From Corella eumyota (Eukaryota; Chordata; Ascidiacea; Phlebobranchia; Corellidae): a stretch of 64,000 nucleotides of DNA. The translations under genes were made by a program, and so were the position numbers. Shown here in pieces: positions 11,506 through 23,200 of the stretch. How positions within the stretch are numbered: the stretch's first letter is position 1; the number at the start of each line of letters is the position of its first letter. The notes beneath the pieces were generated by a model. That model saw only the letters and a list, made by a program, of their open reading frames with translations. It ran no database searches and had not been told where the DNA came from. Where the stretch lies: the NCBI GenBank assembly GCA_963082875.1, contig OY720101.1:868001-932000 (forward strand), written 5' to 3'.

Positions 11506-14500
11506 TTATTTTACTTTTTTTCCTGTAAAGCCACCAATAAATCCTTTTACTACTCCAAGTGCACCGTCCACTGCATTTCCACTTGAAGCATAACTAATTA
11601 AACCTTGAAGTACCGCTCCTAGCAACCCCTTGCCAACTTTTCTCAGCCAATTTGGTTTGTTTTTCTTGTTATTTCTCTTGATGGTTCCAAAACTATTGTC
11701 CAAATCCTGACAGAATTTGTCAGCATATTTTTTTGCCAAATTAATATATCCTTCCTTGATAAAATCAGCTTGAAATTGATGTTGAAGATTTTGTTTGGTA
11801 TTTTCGTGAAATTCTTCTAGACATGTTGGATCAACATACTTGCTGTCAGTTAACTAAAATTAAAAGGTTAATGACTATATTAGTGGAAACAAAAATTAAC
11901 CTATGTCAAAAAAAACTAGATAATATTGTCTGCTACTTTTTTGCCATCACATAAATTAACAACAGAATTTTTTTTATCCCAACTTAAAAGAAATTACAAT
12001 ACATACTTTATATGTATTTAGTTTCTTATTGTAACATTAACTTTTTTAAGGTTTTAACAAAACTAAAATAAATATTACCTCATTTATTTTTTGTAAGTAA
12101 TTGGTTTTCAATTCTTGAAGCATGGCAATTGCACTTTCGTTTAGGTTTTGCTACAAAAACAGTTTTTATTTGTTATTGCAAACAGAAAACAATTTAAAAA
12201 AACCTTTTTTTAATAACTAGAAATGTATTTATGTTATTATTCCAATCTAATTACACCAAATATAAATACTTTTCTCACCTCGTAGACGGAATTTTGCGAA
12301 TCCAAGGTTATGAAAAGTTGATTGATATCTTGTTCAAGGTTGTTTTTAATCTCTGTTTTTTCTGTAAGCGAAAACTCTTCTGCTTTCTTTTCAAACTTGC
12401 TCAAAGCTTCATTCTTTGCCTGGTTATGAAGATTGTTAAAATCATTCTCTTCCTTAAACTTGCCTTGGATAAGCTGTAATAAAGCAAACACTTATAATAC
12501 AGTTAATTTTAGAGTTTTAAACCATATTTTCGTAAGTATTAATTATATACCTGTTGTGTTTTTTTGTCATACAAATTAAAAGCATTTTCTTTAATTTCTT
12601 TTAACCGGTTTACAGCCTTGGTCTGTAAAAAACAAATGGATTAAACAAGAACAATAACCACCAGATTCCAATAGGCTACAATGTATAATTAACTAGCATA
12701 TCAGTCTAGCCTAGTAAAAGGGTTAACAAATATAATGTAAGTTATAAGCACCTTGTTTTTGTTGTTTTTTCGCTCATAGGTGTCCAGTAATTTCTTAGCA
12801 ACCTCATTGTTGAATTGTTTTTTGCATTTATCGACCATTTTGGCTTTTATGTCAAGTGTGTCAAACAACGTAACAGCTTCTGCTGTGCATTTTTTGTGAA
12901 TTTCCTTCAGTTTTGCTGGTTCAACATATTGGTCTTCACAATCCTGCAACATATAAATTTAAAATGTTTTACTACAAATTGTATCTGTGGCAACACTTTA
13001 TTCCTATGTCTGTAGATATCTTTTTACCATGTGACTGTTAAATACTTATGTTAAGACACATAAGCATTGTAAATTAACCTTAACTAATGATATTAAACAA
13101 TAAGGTTATCTTTATCTGGCAACTTACTCTGTCCATCAATTCCCAGTATTTTTCCTTGGCTTTGTTCATTTGATCCAAAGTTTTTGCTTTAGTCAGTTTC
13201 TAAATGTAGAACAAAAAAAATGTATTATAACATGATTCACTGTAAAAATATTCTGATAATAAATAATAGAAACAATAAAAAACATGATTAAATTTCATAT
13301 AAATATATTTTTTATATGACTTCATCCTCGATGTGGAAAGGTCAAATGACATGGAGTAACAACAGTTACACCACCCAGTCTTAAGTTGCCGACTAATTCT
13401 ATGGTACATATTAAAAAGTAAACTATTTAACACAAATATAAATTTTTAGTCCAGATTATAAATGCAACATAATTTACCTTGTTAAAATCGTTGGCCTGTT
13501 TGAACTTTGACATTTCATCCTTAAGTTCGTTATCAAGTTTTGTCTTGTATTCAGAACGAAGAATGGTGTCTTCCCCTAGATTAGAGCTTTCAAACTGAGC
13601 CAAAGATGCTTCGTAAGCATTTGCATGCGCCTCTGTAAAATTCTTGTCTTCAAGAACAACACTACTATACTGTAAAACATTTTTTGCAATCATAAATATT
13701 TTTTAAAGCCTTAAGCAAACATATTTAAATTAGCTAAATAGACTTTTAATAACTTGCTGAGCAAGTAAAAAATAATTTAAATGACCATTTTACTTTAGAA
13801 TACAATAAGTAAACATAGCCATAACAAAAAACAGTTGTAAACCTATGAAAAATTGTTCTTACCTCATTCATACTCGAAGTATAGGCACCTTTGCTACTTA
13901 TGAACAAATCTGACAACTTTCTATCCAGTTCAGACTAAAGGCAACAAATAAAGAAGTTACAGAGTTGGGATCGTTTTAAATTAACCCGATCTTGAGTGAT
14001 CTTCGGTGCAGTGTTTATAAAATTTAACATTTGTTTATCTTAGAAGCAAGGTTATATACGCAATGTTGTGTAAGCCAAATATCATAAAAAATTTTAAAGC
14101 AGATGAAGTTATAAGGTCAACTGAAAAGGTTACTAAGCTGGAAATAAATGTCTTTAAATACGAAGAAGATTTACCTTTTTATGCAGATTGGTTTTGGTAA
14201 AAGCTTGAAAACATCTTTCCATTTCTTTGTCAAGTCTTTTTTTAAATTCTTCGTAAAGATTGGGGTCAAAATCTTTCACCTTTTCATTAAATAACCAGGT
14301 CCTGGCTTTCAACATTCAGTTTTTGGAGTTTTTCATCTTCCAAAAACTTTCCATTACACCCCTAAACAAAAATAGAATTATCAATTATTGTAATGTATCA
14401 TTTTTAAAGGTGTACTAATTTATTACCCAATACAATATGAAGATTTAAAGTAACTACCTAAAGAAACTTGTTTTAATTGTATGATTTCAACAACAATAAA

Positions 14501-17500
14501 TCAGTTTCATTTTATATATACCTGCTCAAAGTTTGATTTGAAATCCTCTGCCATTTCTTCAACGATGTCTCGTAACTCTTTCTTTAGCTGTTCCTATAGA
14601 GTGGTTAAAATTATATTTAAAATTAATTTATTGTTGTATTGTAATCAACAATATTGTATAAACTATTATATTTACAATACTCCTAATGTAAAAATATCAT
14701 AATAGTTGTGAAAAATTTTTAAAAAAGTGGAATTGAACCTACATAAAATTTCTTATTCTTTTCTGTAAAGAAATCAAGTTTTTGGTCGATTAATTCTTTC
14801 AGATTCTTTCTTTTTGTTCGAACAAAACTTCCATCTCCAAGTTTAGGAGCATCATCATAAACAGCAAGAGCCTCTGATTTACATTTATCATGAAGCACTT
14901 GAAGGTTTTCTTCGTATTGGTGGCATTGCTGAAACAAACTAAAAATATTAAACCCCCAAACTATTTTATTGTTTGACATAAAAAAGGAATAATAAAAGTT
15001 GTATACATGACATTTTAAATGTAAATTTTTCTTTGCTAACCAACTAAACAACTTTAAAAGTTTAACAGAAATTAAATGCAAGTTTTACATACAGTTGTCA
15101 TATTTTCCATGTAATGTTGCTTTGCCTTCTGAATTAATGCCACATTTGCTGCTCGTTTATTTGCCTAAACAAAACAAACACTGTCATAAGAATATAAGTA
15201 GGGCCGATGTTATACACAAATTGTATAAAAAATTTCAATACTTGGGAGTTCTAAATTGTAAAATTTAAAAAATTTAAAATCAAATCAAAAAAGGAAGCAT
15301 GCACCTCCACAATGGATTCAACTCTTGGCATTTTTCCACTTTGAAAAATGTCAAAATAGGCATATATGAGGTTGATTAGATCACTACCAGTAACATCACA
15401 GCCATTGTTTTGTTTCACAATAATGTTGTGGGGTTCAAAAAGTTGCTTTTGTAATTCGTCAACATACCTTAAGAATTCTGGATCAATATCTTGAAAAAAA
15501 TTTGTAAATGAAATTTTAGTATGGTTTATTGAAGTTTTTTTCTTTAAATGTGCAAACCTTTGAATGGAATTGGAGTTTCTTTACTTCCCCTTTCAGCTAC
15601 TTTCTTTCCAGGAGTGGGCATCAAAAAACATGAAAACTCAGTGAAATATTTGTTGATGCTGCCTCGAATTTCAATAATTTCTTTGTTTTTACTTTTGCTA
15701 AGGATATTGCTTAGAAGCCTTCTACCACCTTCTAATCCATAACTTACATCTTTATCAGGCCAATCTCTAACCAGAAACATCAATTTCTGTACAAAACATT
15801 TGTTATTCATAAATATATTAATTTTTACCTTTGTTATTTAAATATTGACAGAAAATAACCTGAAACGGGACTTGGGATTGAATATTTTTGTTGTTTTTTT
15901 GAAATTCTTGTTTGGCAGTATTTCCGTAATTTGCAAATAACTATGAAAGTAAATTAATTGCATAAGTTAAATATTAAATAACCTATAAACCAAAGTTTAA
16001 ACCTTTTTAAAAGTATATTTTCGATATTTTTAAACTATGTAACATACCCCCTGAACATAGCCTTATTTTGTGTCTCACTATATTATACACTATTTATTAG
16101 AAATCTGTTTCTTTTGTACAGTAAAAATATTTGTTTTATATTTACTTACATGCAAGTTTTGAAGGTCGTTAGTGTCAATGTTTTGGGAAACATTGTAGAT
16201 TTGAACTGAGCCAATCAGAGTGCTTAAAGAAAAGATAACTGATGAACATTTTGTGTCCGCAACAAAATCAAATGCTCCTTGAGTATCCATAAGAAACAAG
16301 TTGACCTAAAATATATTTGTCAAATTAATCCTGATTGACTATTTTGTAAAATATTTAACATTACTTATTTTCACCCTTTTACTCATTTTTGGCCCCAAAA
16401 ATTGCCAAGTGGTTATATTTGCCAACTTTACTTGTATTAGGGTCATATATACTTTTTTGGGGCATAGTAGTAACAAGAAGTGGTTGTGGTTTTGTCTTAG
16501 GAATGATTTTTGTATTTTTTCTGAAATTCAGGGAACTTTATCAAAAAACAAACAACCTACTTCTTTTCCATCATCAGTAGTAAGTAGAATAGGTTGGTTC
16601 CAAATCCAGATTCCCTTTGTATCACTTTTATGACCACCTCTCCAATGAAAACCATTATCTAGTTCTAATATTTGAGATTGGTCTTCTAAGCATTTTTCTG
16701 ACTAAAAATATTTTTAAAATTATTTAAAAATTGCTTTTTTTATTTTTTATACAACTATATTAAAAAAAATCCACAGTTTGCCTTATTAACTTGATTTAAT
16801 TTAACTTTACACTTTTAAATACTGACCGAAACATACCTTACTAGACCTTAATCTATGCAAGAAAAGGTTCAGAAGAAAAGATTTTCCTTTTCGAAATGCT
16901 CCCGTCACAGAATACAATGCAACTGGTTTATCTTTAACATTTGGATGACCAAATATTACTTCTAAAGCCTCTGTGTTCAATTCGAACCCTCCTTCATCAC
17001 TTCCCGAATCATTTATTGGTTTTACAAGTTGAACTGGTCCAATTTGAAGAAGTTTCTCTAAATTTTAAAAATATAAAATCAACATTTAGATGCAGGTTTG
17101 GCGCAGGCATAAGCATTTTTACTGCACATTAGAAGACCAAGCTTTAACTGTTAATAAACTTAAAAAAGTTCAATCATTTTACATATAAATTTGCACGTAA
17201 CTGTTCACTTGTATGTAAATGTTCTTAAAAAAACCTTAGATCCGTAAAGTATAAAAATCGGCGTGTCAAACAAGAAATTATATATAATAAACAAACAAAC
17301 ATTTTTTTCATACTTTTTTAAATAATTGATAATGTGATATACATTTGATCAACATGATATGCCGTAAAGACGACGTTTGAAACACTTTTTTATTATAAAC
17401 AACATACTAAAATTTTTGAACTCTAAGTACACAAACACGATAGATATTCTATTTCTAAGTTTGCGGGTTATACTTAAAAGACACTGCAAAAATATATCGG

Positions 17501-17741
17501 CAATAACTATAAATTGCATTTTAGTAAATTTAGTTTAATAATAAACCATCCACTTTTACCTTGATTTTCGCTAAGATTTTCAACTAGAGTATCCACATTT
17601 TCGTCGCAAAACAAAGTATTTTAGTTATTTTATTTTAAATTTAGATAAATAACCAAATTGACGTTTCATTTTACCTGTTTTATTAATCGTACTTTGTATT
17701 TCACCTTCGCTTACGCTTTGTTTCTTCACGCGTGGAAACAT
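11506..17741 (-). CDS. Gene B: atlastin-like GTPase with repeated helical stalk and Gly-rich tail (damaged, possibly still expressed)
   Basis: Exons: 17675-17741, 16837-17057, 16561-16701, 16150-16305, 15860-15940, 15558-15786, 15305-15489, 15093-15164, 14743-14928, 14522-14593, 14175-14361, 13863-13934, 13478-13669, 13128-13199, 12752-12943, 12551-12622, 12279-12473, 12079-12150, 11506-11853. GTPase motifs GAFRKGKS, FLMDTQGAFD and LVRDWPDKD are intact, as are all stalk exons except 14175-14361. That exon lacks 8 nt relative to gene A and meets TAA at 14287-14289; it is 187 instead of 195 nt, and skipping a phase-0 exon would keep frame. The second UBA exon (17560-17625) has lost its acceptor and the first is shortened beside a MITE. 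The last exon ends with WLRKVGKGLLGAV and a Gly-rich hydrophobic tail, stop at 11506. It is either an expressed gene with exon skipping or a young pseudogene. Confidence 0.7.
11916..11954 (-). pseudogene. Remnant of the hydrophilic alternative terminal exon in gene B
   Basis: On the minus strand this reads LCDGKKVADNII and then a stop. It is the start of the exon that in gene D begins LCDDKKVEVSTLES and in gene A begins LCDGKEVEDSVLEM. The AG acceptor is missing. It sits between stalk exon 12079-12150 and terminal exon 11506-11853, the same order as in gene D. Confidence 0.65.
13322..13400 (-). repeat. SINE 3' fragment
   Basis: Contains the family's tail signature in reverse (GATGTGGAAAGGTCAAATGA, GAGTAACAACAGTTAC, CCCAGTCTTAAGTTGCC). 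Only the 3' part is present, in the intron between gene B exons 13128-13199 and 13478-13669. Confidence 0.65.
17560..17625 (-). pseudogene. Gene B UBA exon 2 without acceptor
   Basis: Reads CDENVDTLVENLSENQ and ends at an intact CAAG/GTAAAA donor, matching gene A exon 2 (VNDEIVLTLIENINRNQ). No AG is present at or just before the expected acceptor, so it is probably not spliced in. The exon is 66 nt with phase 1 on both sides in paralogues, so its loss keeps frame. Confidence 0.6.
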
Positions 17742-17763
17742 TTCAGATAATTTGTCTTAATTT

Positions 17764-18042
17764 GTAAAGTCCTGTTCACACGACAAGGTAACGTTGCGTT
17801 GCGCTGCGTTGCGTTACGTAACTTTACGAGTTCTAGGGATTAACAAATACAAAATATCTAAAATGAAAGTATACCGCTTACGAAATCTTGGGTAAATTTC
17901 GCTCCAGCCACAAAAGTTTACGAAATCTTACGCAACTTTCGCAAACTTTTGTACGTGTGACCAACCCTAATTATTTTCAATGGTTGCGAAATCTTACATA
18001 ACGTTAGGTTGCGTGGCGTACGCCGTGTGAACGGGCCTTTAC
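17764..18042 (-). mobile_element. MITE copy 1, abutting gene B exon 1
   Basis: An element of about 280 bp with inverted ends (TAAAGTCCTGTTCACACG at the left, CGTGTGAACGGGCCTTTA at the right). The interior is rich in GCGTTGCGTTACG steps and has a GAGTTCTAGGGATTAAC block. It is the reverse complement of the copy at 29719-29980. It has no coding capacity. Its left end lies about 20 bp from the first Met codon of gene B. The edges are imperfect, so the target duplication is unclear here; copy 2 suggests TTAA. Confidence 0.75.
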
Positions 18043-18357
18043 ACTGTATTTTTTTACTGTCTACTAAAATAATAAAACGCAGACTTAGGATCTATAAATT
18101 TTTACATTTGCCAAAAAATTTATAAATATGCACTGTTGCTAAAAAATCTATAAACATGCGCAGTCACTTCTCTTATCAAAAAAATCATTTTGACCTACAT
18201 ACAATTAGCATCTGTTACGAGGTCTACATAAAGTAAATTTTTGTATGCGAGTATCGTTTTTAATCACACTTTGCAAACGAAAAAAAAAAATTTTGTTGTT
18301 GTACAAAAGTTTCTTCGAATTCTATTTTTAACTACAAAATTTTTTGTGTCTGGTATT

Positions 18358-18562
18358 CTGGAATTTCCACCTCTTTGTATCACCCAGAAAAAAACCACTT
18401 GTTTTTCTGGGTTACTTATTTTTACCACACCTTATTTAAACACACGCAAACAGTTTAATATCTGGAATTTCCAACTCTTTATATTACTCAAAAAAATTTC
18501 CCGTAGTTCACTGGGTCACTGATTTTCAAAACACCATATTTAGACTCACAACAGTTCGATAT
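18358..18562. repeat. Two-copy tandem duplication, 104-bp period
   Basis: Copies start at 18358 and 18462, each opening CTGGAATTTCCA. They continue with related CTCTTTRTAT, CTGGGTYACT and RTTTTYAMMACACC-like blocks and end near TTTAATAT / TTCGATAT. They are diverged and non-coding. The rest of 18043-19590 is AT-rich with no gene seen. Confidence 0.65.
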
Positions 18563-19589
18563 GTGGTTTACTTTGCTTTTAATGCTCGCTATTTAATTTT
18601 TTTTAAGTTTACGCCTTAGATTTAAATTTGCAGTTAATTATTAAATATTTTCACGTGCTGTTTAAAACATACTGCATTATTTGTAAAAATAATAACATTG
18701 GGTCAATAATGTATAAAATTCTCACATAGGCCTACTTCACTAAAATGAATTTTAAGTTTTTCGTATTTTAGAAAGAAATCAATATAAAACGTTGTTTTGT
18801 AGTTCTGCCAGTTATTGTTTATAGTTAACTTGACTTTGGAAACACGCTTTGTTGCGAACGACTTCAAATTAACTTTCTTTCAGCTAATAACGAAAAGTTT
18901 GCAGTACGTGAAACACCGCTTTTAAATAAAGTAGTCTTATGCAACGAATCGACTGTATTGTAGTTTATCATCAACTCCAAATGTCGTAAAAATTATTAAA
19001 ATCTACACACTGATAAAATTAATTTATTTACACTTTTTATAAATCAGTTTTGCAGTTTTTAATATGTACAGTTAAAAATATAAATAACCAAAAGTTTGAA
19101 AATTAAAATCTTGAAAAATTTGCACAAATACAGGTTATTTTATACCAACACATTTCCTTTATAAAAATTATTTAGTTTACTTATAATTAGTGCTTTTATT
19201 AATAAAATTTCTAATTTTCTATGTTTACATAAGTTATGCCGAAGGGTTAAATTACATTATTTACAATTAACACGATCACTACGAAAATGTGACTACTATT
19301 TTATGCAATTGAAATATTATATACAATATTAAATAAAGTTACATTAAACATGCATCACTAAATGGTTTAATTGTGCAATTGTAGTCATTTTACTTAAGAT
19401 AATATATATTCAACAATAATGCATGTACTAACAAATGTTATGGGTGAATGGCACCACTTTATTTAACATTAAATACACGCTTGGCTGCAAACGACGTTAT
19501 ATTAACCTTTTTTTTTGCCACGAAAATAGGGGCTTATAGCACATTTAACAATGCTTACTACAACACATAAATAAGTATCATAACGAAAA

Positions 19590-19762
19590 AATATGTTAAG
19601 TGTTTTTGCTTGGGCCAGTTTCTAAAAATACAAGAAAACTAATTGTTTTATTTTTACTTGTAAAGGATAGCAACTAAAATTAAAATTTATATAAAATCCA
19701 ACTTTTTAAATAATTTTCTGATACCAAGACGTAGATTACTGAAGTACTGGGTCTGTAAAAAA
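19590..19762 (-). pseudogene. Stray stalk-exon remnants downstream of gene C
   Basis: At 19591-19623 the minus strand reads TTTAG then KLAQAKTLN, matching the KLAKAKTLE stalk exon of genes A and E with its acceptor. At about 19740-19756 a TTTTTACAGACC acceptor resembles the TKAVN exon start. They lie 3' of gene C's stop and look like debris of an older copy or of a longer gene C. Confidence 0.5.
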
Positions 19763-20206
19763 TAGGTTTAGACAAAAAACAAAAACTAAACAAAAAATTT
19801 TTGCCATCTTTATTCATTTTTTTGATATACAGTTATAAAATACATTTATTAATATTATAAACGTATTTTTTAAATTTAGAAAAAATATTACTAAGTATGA
19901 AAAAGCAATCAAACCAAATCAAACAAAAATTACAGTTTATATGGGCTGGGTACCAATTAGTGTTTATGTAAAGTCTTAGCTTATATACAAATCTAATTAA
20001 AATATACTTAATAGTTAAAAATATTTAGCAGTATGGCTTTATATATTGCAATATAAGTTATAAAATTTTAAGCAATTAAATTAAACATGCACCGAAAAAT
20101 GGGAACTACATTTTGTTAATAACAAAATAAATCATAATACAAATTGAAAAATTAATTAATTAAAAATTAAATAACAAAATAATTTTTTTTAAATTTAAAA
20201 TTTAAT

Positions 20207-23200
20207 TTAAAGAATTAAAGCTCCCGAGACTTTCTCTGAGACTTCAGTTGCACCAGCAATATAGTCAAAAATTCTAGGTGGGAATATATCATATCCAACA
20301 AAACTTGCAAAAAAATTTAAAACCTTTTCGATAATTCTTTTTAACCATTTTGGTCTATTGCTATCGTTAATTTTTTTGATGTTTTTATAACGTTCATCTA
20401 AGTTCTGGAGACATTTTAGAACAAATTCTTCCCCGGATTTTTGGTATCCACGTTCGTCAAAACCTTTTTTTAATTTTGTTTGTACATTTTTTTTAATTTG
20501 TTCGTGGCACAGTTTAAGTTTTTCTGGATCAACGTATTTGTTGTCCAGTATCTTAATAAAAGGTTATCATTATTATTTTTTACTAAAAATGTTTGCACGA
20601 AGCATAAAACTTGCAATTTTAATTGTTACTCCAATTTAAATCCATTCTTAAAGATCAATGCATTTTTAAAAATTGTAACTAGTTGGTACTTCGCTAAAAT
20701 TAATTTTATTTCTTTGGTAATTTTAACGTAGTTAAATATTAGTTTTTTTAAGGATTTACTAAAAATGTTAGTAATACCTCTTTAAATTTATCTAAATAGT
20801 TGTCTTTTATTTCTTCCTGCATGGCGAGTGCTCTTTCATTAAAGTATCTCTACACAAACGAGAAAAATCTTACAGTTATTCAACACTTTTAAAGTTATTT
20901 TTATCATACCAAAGGATTTTTATAACTTTTATAGGATTTTTATATTAAAATTAAATTTACCTCATAGACAACATTTTGTTCCTTTAAAGTTGTAAAATGT
21001 TGAATGATTTCTTGTTCAAGATTGTCTTTAATCATTGGTCTTTCAGGGAGTAAAAAAAAAGTTTTTGCATTTGTCACATACATGTTTAATGCGTTGTTTT
21101 TTTGTAGGTTATGGTAATTTTCTAACCCATAGTGTTCCTTGTATTTGCCCTTGATGTACTATAACAAAAAAACTTATTAGTTGACAAACATTATTTTACC
21201 AGTTTTAAAACTAAATTTATAAAGTAACAAATATTTACTTGTTTCATTTTATTTTCATAAAATTCAAAAGCTTTTTCTTTAATTTCTTTGAGTTCATTTA
21301 CTTTTTTAACCTACAAAAAAAATAAACATTATTTAAATGTAGCTCCTACGGTTCCGTTATCATGTTGGCACTTAATATAATTGTAATGGTTTACCATGGT
21401 TTACTATAACAATTTTACTATAAAATGTATAGTTCTTAATGAAAAATGTTGTTGTCAGTTAGGCAAATTTTGTCAGTTAGCAAAGCACTTTTTATTTAAA
21501 TTACTATCATTTTTATTTCGAATATTAACAATATATTATATTTAAACAGGCTATAACCACCTTGTTTTCTTTATTTTTTCTGTTATAAGTTTCAAGCAAA
21601 TCTTCAGCAACCTCGGTATTAAATTGTTTTTTACATTCAGCAACCATGTAGGCGTTTATATCAAGTGCGTCAAACAACTTTGAAGCTTCTGGAATGTATT
21701 TACTGTGAGCTTCCTCAAGTTTCGCTGGCTCAACATATTTGTTTTCAAATATCTTAAAAAAAAGTAAAAATTTATTTTTAATGATTCGTGCAAATAAATA
21801 GCTACTTTATAAAATAAACGAAGTACTTGCGTAGAAATCGGAAAAAGGTAACACTGTGGTCTCCAACAAGAAAGATACTTAAATAAAACTATAAACTGTT
21901 TATTACTACTCACTTTGTCCATCAACTGGAAGTATCTTTGTTTTGCTTTCTCTACAGTATTTTGTGCCTTTCTTTTTGCTAGATCCTAAAAAAATTAAAT
22001 CGTTTTATAATCATAGAGAGGTTTAAACTACAATATAAAACAACAACTTTAGTCTAGCTTATAATTGCGGTTTAAAATCACCTTGTTATTTTCGTTTATG
22101 CGTTTAAACGATGGCATTTTATTTTGAAGATCAGTATGAAGTTTAGATTTGCATTCATCACGAAGATTAGTGTTTATTCCAAGCTCAGAAAGCTCAAACT
22201 TTTTTATGGCAGCTTTACAAGCATCTTTATGGGCGTCTTCGAAAGCTCTGTCATCAAGAACTTTACTGCCAAACTGTAAACAAATCGTTCAAAAAACTGT
22301 TTTATCTATTTTTGTTATAACAGGTGTTACATAATTACTTATTTTTGATCATGCCTTTTTTAAACTTGATGGATACTAATATTTTTGACATAATCTTTTT
22401 ATCTTTTTTGGTATTTATTTAGTTTTTTTTATCTTTCTCACCCTATTCATGTAAACAATGTAAGCTTCTTCGCAACTTAATGACAAACTAGATATTTTTC
22501 TCTCTAGATTAGACTTAAAATAACATAAAAAGGTTAATAAAACAGCAAAAGTTTTTAAGAAGTTTACTTTACCAACTAAATACCTATTATCTATTAAAAG
22601 TACCTTAATTTTTAAATAAAAAAATAGTTGACAATTAAATGGTAAAAATACGACAAACACCTTGTATTCTTTATTTTTTCTTCTATATTGCTCTAGCAAA
22701 TTCTCAACAACCTCGGTATTGAATTGGTTTTTACATTCATCAATTTGGTTTGTGTCCAAATCAAGAAGGTCAAATAACTTTAAAGCTTTTGCTTTGCATC
22801 TGAAGTGAGCTTCACCCAGTGTTTCTGGCTCAACATATTTGTCTTCACATTCCTACAACATTACCAAATATACTATATTCATATTGTTAAAAATCAATCA
22901 ACTTTCACTTAATAACATACATTATTTTACATTTTGGGGGTAGTTTATTTTTTTGTGCATTGATTTGTGACCACTATAAAAGGAACTAAGGACATGTAGA
23001 AAATATTGTCAAAAAGCCACTAATTAAAAGGTTTAAACATCAACTATAAACTTACTTTGTCCATTAATCTAGAGTATTGCTGTTCTGCATTGTACGAAGC
23101 ATTTCGTTTGATAATTTCTGCCTTATTCTAAACATAAAAGAAATTAAATTGTTTTATTTACAAATAAAATATACTAACTAGATGTTTAATTATCAACTTT

